64,000 nucleotides of DNA, from assembly GCF_000020365.1 (NCBI RefSeq), contig NC_012108.1, forward strand, positions 5,154,001-5,218,000. Direction: 5' to 3'. This document shows, piece after piece, positions 61,837 through 64,000 of the stretch; position 1 is the first letter of the stretch; every line of letters begins with the position of its first letter. The DNA comes from Desulforapulum autotrophicum HRM2 (GTDB lineage Bacteria; Desulfobacterota; Desulfobacteria; Desulfobacterales; Desulfobacteraceae). A program made the position numbers and the translations under genes. Below the pieces are notes generated by a model. That model worked only from the letters and a program-made list of their open reading frames with translations. It was not told where the DNA came from and made no database searches.

Positions 61837-61936
61837 GTTTACAACTTCTCAAACTTCATTGACTGATTTTTGAAATACACATTCCGTGCAACACTGCTAT
61901 AAAATAGCATTAACCTACTGTAAAAAATGATGTTTA

Positions 61937-62070
61937 TTTGAAGCGTTAGAGTATTTTGCGAAAACACGATTAGGGCCAATGCTATGCAAGTAGCTGATTA
62001 TAAATGTTATTGAGGCCTTTTTTATAAAAACAGGGCAGATAAAAAGCGTTAGAGTATTTGCATCTTATCA
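61937..62070. repeat. Right end with transposase-binding-like repeats
   Basis: GCGTTAGAGTATTTTGCG (61940-61957) and GCGTTAGAGTATTTGCATC (62046-62064) are inverted relative to the left-end repeats. GATTAGGGC also occurs near both ends (57546 and 61969). Confidence 0.75.
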
Positions 62071-62383
62071 AATGACAGGGATAATCAATGGAAAATTCGT
62101 GGATCTCGCCGTTGATCACCTGCCGGATGCCCCGGGCCACCACAGCTGCATTTTTTGCCGAATTCCCCCGGGCACTTTCGCAGATGTCCAGGTAGTTGAT
62201 GTCCGGGGAACTCGGCCGGAGCTTGATCTGGTTTGACCGGGCAAATTCGTTCCAGGCCTGGTTGGTCTCGAGGATCCTGCCGTTTTCATCAATGATGGCG
62301 ATATGGGCCGACAGGGAGTTGAGAATCGTCCTGGCATAGGCCTGGGTCTGCTTGATGATCTCTTTGGCTTTTTGGGAATCCAT
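62071..62383 (-). pseudogene. PAS-LuxR regulator, N-terminal part (cut by transposon)
   Basis: From ATG 62383 (GGAGG upstream) the frame encodes a PAS domain: LNSLSAHIAIIDENGRILET, WNEFARSN, DICESARGN and GEIHEFSIDYPCH. It is then interrupted at 62070. The remaining codons and the LuxR DNA-binding domain are at 56899-57476. A read-through ORF ends in transposon sequence at 61982 and is not a real product. Confidence 0.85.
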
Positions 62384-62478
62384 GGTTTTGCCGCCTCCAT
62401 GCCGGGGGAACTTGTTCATTATTCGCAAATAGTTTTCACCATGTCAGCCCGAAGCTCCAGCAGTGCAGAATCTGGCGT

Positions 62479-62526
62479 GAATGATTTTCACCCGCCCCAC
62501 AAAAGCGTTTTCCAGGCGAACCTTGG
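62479..62526 (-). pseudogene. ywbE 3' relic
   Basis: Forty-eight bp align without gaps to 55488-55535 and encode KVRLENAFVGRVKIIH, the YwbE C-terminus. No gene start is attached. It lies 9 bp downstream of slyX on the same strand. Confidence 0.75.
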
Positions 62527-62535
62527 CCTTAAGTA

Positions 62536-62745
62536 TTAATAGTGGGGCGGCTTTTCATTTGCCGGCGCATCGCTTCCCGGGATGAAATCCGAGAGGTCTT
62601 TCACCCGACTCACCAAAAGGTCACAGATTCCCCTGAGCCTGTCTATTTCCCGCTGTTGTTCGTAAATCACATCATTCAGGTCTTTAATACTTTTTTCCTG
62701 AAATGCAATTTTAATTTCAATGTCCACCAGACGTTGTTCACTCAT
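62536..62745 (-). CDS. slyX: SlyX family protein
   Basis: A 69-residue coiled-coil protein (LVDIEIKIAFQEKSIKDLND, VIYEQQREIDRLRGICD) ending in SDAPANEKPPHY, the classical SlyX pattern. GGAGAAAG precedes the start. Role unknown. Confidence 0.85.
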   Translation of the reverse strand: MSEQRLVDIEIKIAFQEKSIKDLNDVIYEQQREIDRLRGICDLLVSRVKDLSDFIPGSDAPANEKPPHY

Positions 62746-62974
62746 TTTTAATCTTTCTCCAGCCCATTCCCATGGCTCAAGGAAGGACAGTTATGATTCG
62801 TGTATAGTACGATCCCGATTTATATCGTTTGCTTTATGGGCTTGCAAGGTAAATATAGCGCTTCAATCTTCTGGAATGGTTTGCCACAGTATGGAAAAAA
62901 GGATATGATGCCCCCAAAATTGAGTATCCCGTTTAGTTTGGACCGGCACATCAGGAGAAAAAGTTCCCGCCTGA

Positions 62975-63820
62975 TCAAAAATTAAAGCGCATCAGACCGG
63001 CACCGACAATCGTAGCCAGGGTCGCCACGACTTTGACTAAATCAAGCCGCTCCTTGAGTACAATCACACCCAGTAAAAGTGCAAAGACAATGCTTGTCTC
63101 TCTCAAAGCCGTCACCATTGGTATGGGCGCAATGGTAAAGGCCCAGATGACCAGGGCATACGCCGAGAACGAGGCACCACCACCAGCCACAGCCAACCTG
63201 TGATGATTACAAAAAACGTCCTTGACAACACCCGGTCGGATAAGGTGCATGACCGAGGTGAAAAACAAGGTATTCAAAAGGGAGAGACTCCCGTAAAACC
63301 CCAAAGAGGTTTCAGCAACCCGGGCCCCCATACCGTCCATCAGGGAATAGGCCGCAATAAACCCACCGGTTACAATTGACAGTATTGCCGCCCGATGATT
63401 TCTTAAACCATTGCTTCGCCGGACCAGGACCAGGCTCATGATTCCGGTGCAGATGATCACGATGGAAACCATCGCCATCCGGCCCAGGGTTACGCCAAGG
63501 AATGCAACTGAGACACCCGTTACAACCAGAGGGGCTACGCCCCGTGCCAGGGGATACACCTGGCTTAGATCACCAATACGATAGGAATAGAGCAGAAACA
63601 GCTGATACCCCGTATGCAACAAAGCGCCAATGACCACGTAGGGCAGGGATTCAATTTGGGGCAACGGGGAGAAGATAAAGGCTGCAAGGCCGAAAGGCAC
63701 ATGGCCCAGGACCACTGCGGTCATGCTGATATGCTTGTCCTGTTCCTGTTTGATTAGAAAATTCCATGAGGCGTGGAGCAGGGCTGCAATCAAGACAGTC
63801 AACATGACAAGGGGAGACAT
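62975..63820 (-). CDS. DMT-superfamily (EamA) permease
   Basis: A 281-residue protein with ten hydrophobic helices and two EamA repeats (ALLHASWNFLIKQEQDKH; VIWAFTIAPIPMVTALRETS). Such carriers export or import small metabolites; substrate unknown. It lies directly upstream of a polar amino acid ABC ATPase gene on the same strand, which may be accidental. Confidence 0.88.
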   Translation of the reverse strand: MSPLVMLTVLIAALLHASWNFLIKQEQDKHISMTAVVLGHVPFGLAAFIFSPLPQIESLPYVVIGALLHTGYQLFLLYSYRIGDLSQVYPLARGVAPLVVTGVSVAFLGVTLGRMAMVSIVIICTGIMSLVLVRRSNGLRNHRAAILSIVTGGFIAAYSLMDGMGARVAETSLGFYGSLSLLNTLFFTSVMHLIRPGVVKDVFCNHHRLAVAGGGASFSAYALVIWAFTIAPIPMVTALRETSIVFALLLGVIVLKERLDLVKVVATLATIVGAGLMRFNF

Positions 63821-63841
63821 TCAGCAGGCGTCCTTATCAGA

Positions 63842-64000
63842 TCAAAGAATCTGGCTTAAAAATTTCTGGGTGCGGTCCCACCTGGGGTGGGAAAAAAAAT
63901 TATCCGGATCATTTTCCTCCACGATTTCACCCTCGTCCATGAATATGATTCGGTTGGCCACCTGCCGTGCAAACCCCATTTCATGGGTCACACAGATCAT
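63842..64000 (-). CDS. Polar amino acid ABC transporter ATPase, C-terminal end (runs off the window)
   Basis: Fifty-two codons in frame to the window edge: VTHEMGFARQVANRIIFMDE with the switch His, then EENDPDNFF and a typical GlnQ tail. It belongs to the GlnQ/HisP class. The start is outside the window. A family 3 binding protein is encoded far away at 738-1637, not linked. Confidence 0.88.
   Translation of the reverse strand: MICVTHEMGFARQVANRIIFMDEGEIVEENDPDNFFSHPRWDRTQKFLSQIL

Larger units (their letters stand above)
57483..62070. mobile_element. 4588-bp TnsB/TnsC-type transposon
   Basis: The ends TGTTAAGATGCGAATACTCT (57483) and, as reverse complement, TGATAAGATGCAAATACTCT (from 62070) are inverted repeats of about 25 bp. 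AATGAC occurs on both sides (57477-57482 and 62071-62076), a 6-bp direct repeat (5 bp if one end base is shared). The element encodes a Cys-rich protein, a CHC2-type zinc-finger protein, a DNA-binding-like protein, a DDE transposase and an AAA+ ATPase, all on the plus strand. No TniQ, TnsA, resolvase, Cas or resistance gene is present. Confidence 0.92.

Noticed and set aside
57483-62070. CRISPR-associated transposon (CAST)
   Set aside because: No Cas12k, Cascade or TniQ gene is present. The repeats at 58108-58274 alone do not support it, so I report them only as CRISPR-like.
61982-62428. 148-residue frame with a PAS domain
   Set aside because: The last 30 or so codons are transposon-end sequence. 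It is the front part of the disrupted PAS-LuxR gene and not an independent gene.

Overview
The window looks like a chromosomal segment of a marine, strictly anaerobic sulfate-reducing deltaproteobacterium of the Desulfobacter/Desulfobacterium type. This is inferred from gene content, not from a search: a corrinoid-dependent methyl-transfer locus, a UGA-containing (selenocysteine) rhodanese, a YedF-type selenium/sulfur protein, sigma-54 regulation, FmdE- and AmrS-type enzymes, NDP-forming acyl-CoA synthetase, and many small intergenic repeats. No rRNA or tRNA gene and no canonical CRISPR array was seen.

Layout. 1-1637: solute-binding protein and a membrane sensor cut by the window edge. 1655-4415: NIL-ferredoxin / mnmA / mtaB tRNA-thiolation operon. 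4659-8808: membrane protein / class A penicillin-binding protein / SPOR protein operon. 8823-10993: YedF, then a highly structured intergenic region (four-way-junction RNA candidate plus a 178-bp hairpin), then a zinc-ribbon HExxH membrane protein. 11144-15776: methyltransferase, AmrS, UbiA, UbiX and CCA-adding-type nucleotidyltransferase. 15970-26349: a quaternary-amine (or DMSP) demethylation region, described below. 26556-33550: a PEP-synthase-like phosphotransferase and a 1306-residue OmpA-domain protein. 33833-38688: repeats, a relic of a second CCA-type gene, an ABC-2 exporter split around alanine dehydrogenase, a 159-bp MITE and a PHP phosphoesterase. 38835-48455: housekeeping and accessory genes, including a molybdenum-storage-protein homologue. 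48621-48932: the selenoprotein rhodanese. 49216-55090: a BMP-type nucleoside ABC transporter with a cytosine-deaminase-like amidohydrolase. 55477-56774: YwbE, YaeQ and a small repeat protein. 56899-62383: a PAS-LuxR regulator cut in two by a 4588-bp TnsB/TnsC-type transposon with 6-bp target duplication. 62479-64000: ywbE relic, SlyX, DMT permease and the end of a polar amino acid ABC ATPase.

How genes work together. The central 10-kb region has the parts of an anaerobic one-carbon demethylation module: BCCT uptake carrier, MttB-superfamily methyltransferase without an in-frame UAG, a GcvT-fold methyltransferase, a corrinoid protein and a (frameshifted) methyltetrahydrofolate:corrinoid methyltransferase. 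A histidine kinase with a periplasmic binding-protein sensor and an NtrC-type activator lie between the two structural operons, and both operons are preceded by near-perfect sigma-54 promoters (19075-19090 on the minus strand, 23580-23595 on the plus strand). This makes a self-contained substrate-sensing demethylation regulon. The window also shows repeated decay and rearrangement: two dispersed palindromic repeat families, a MITE and its half copy, two gene-relic duplications and the transposon insertion.
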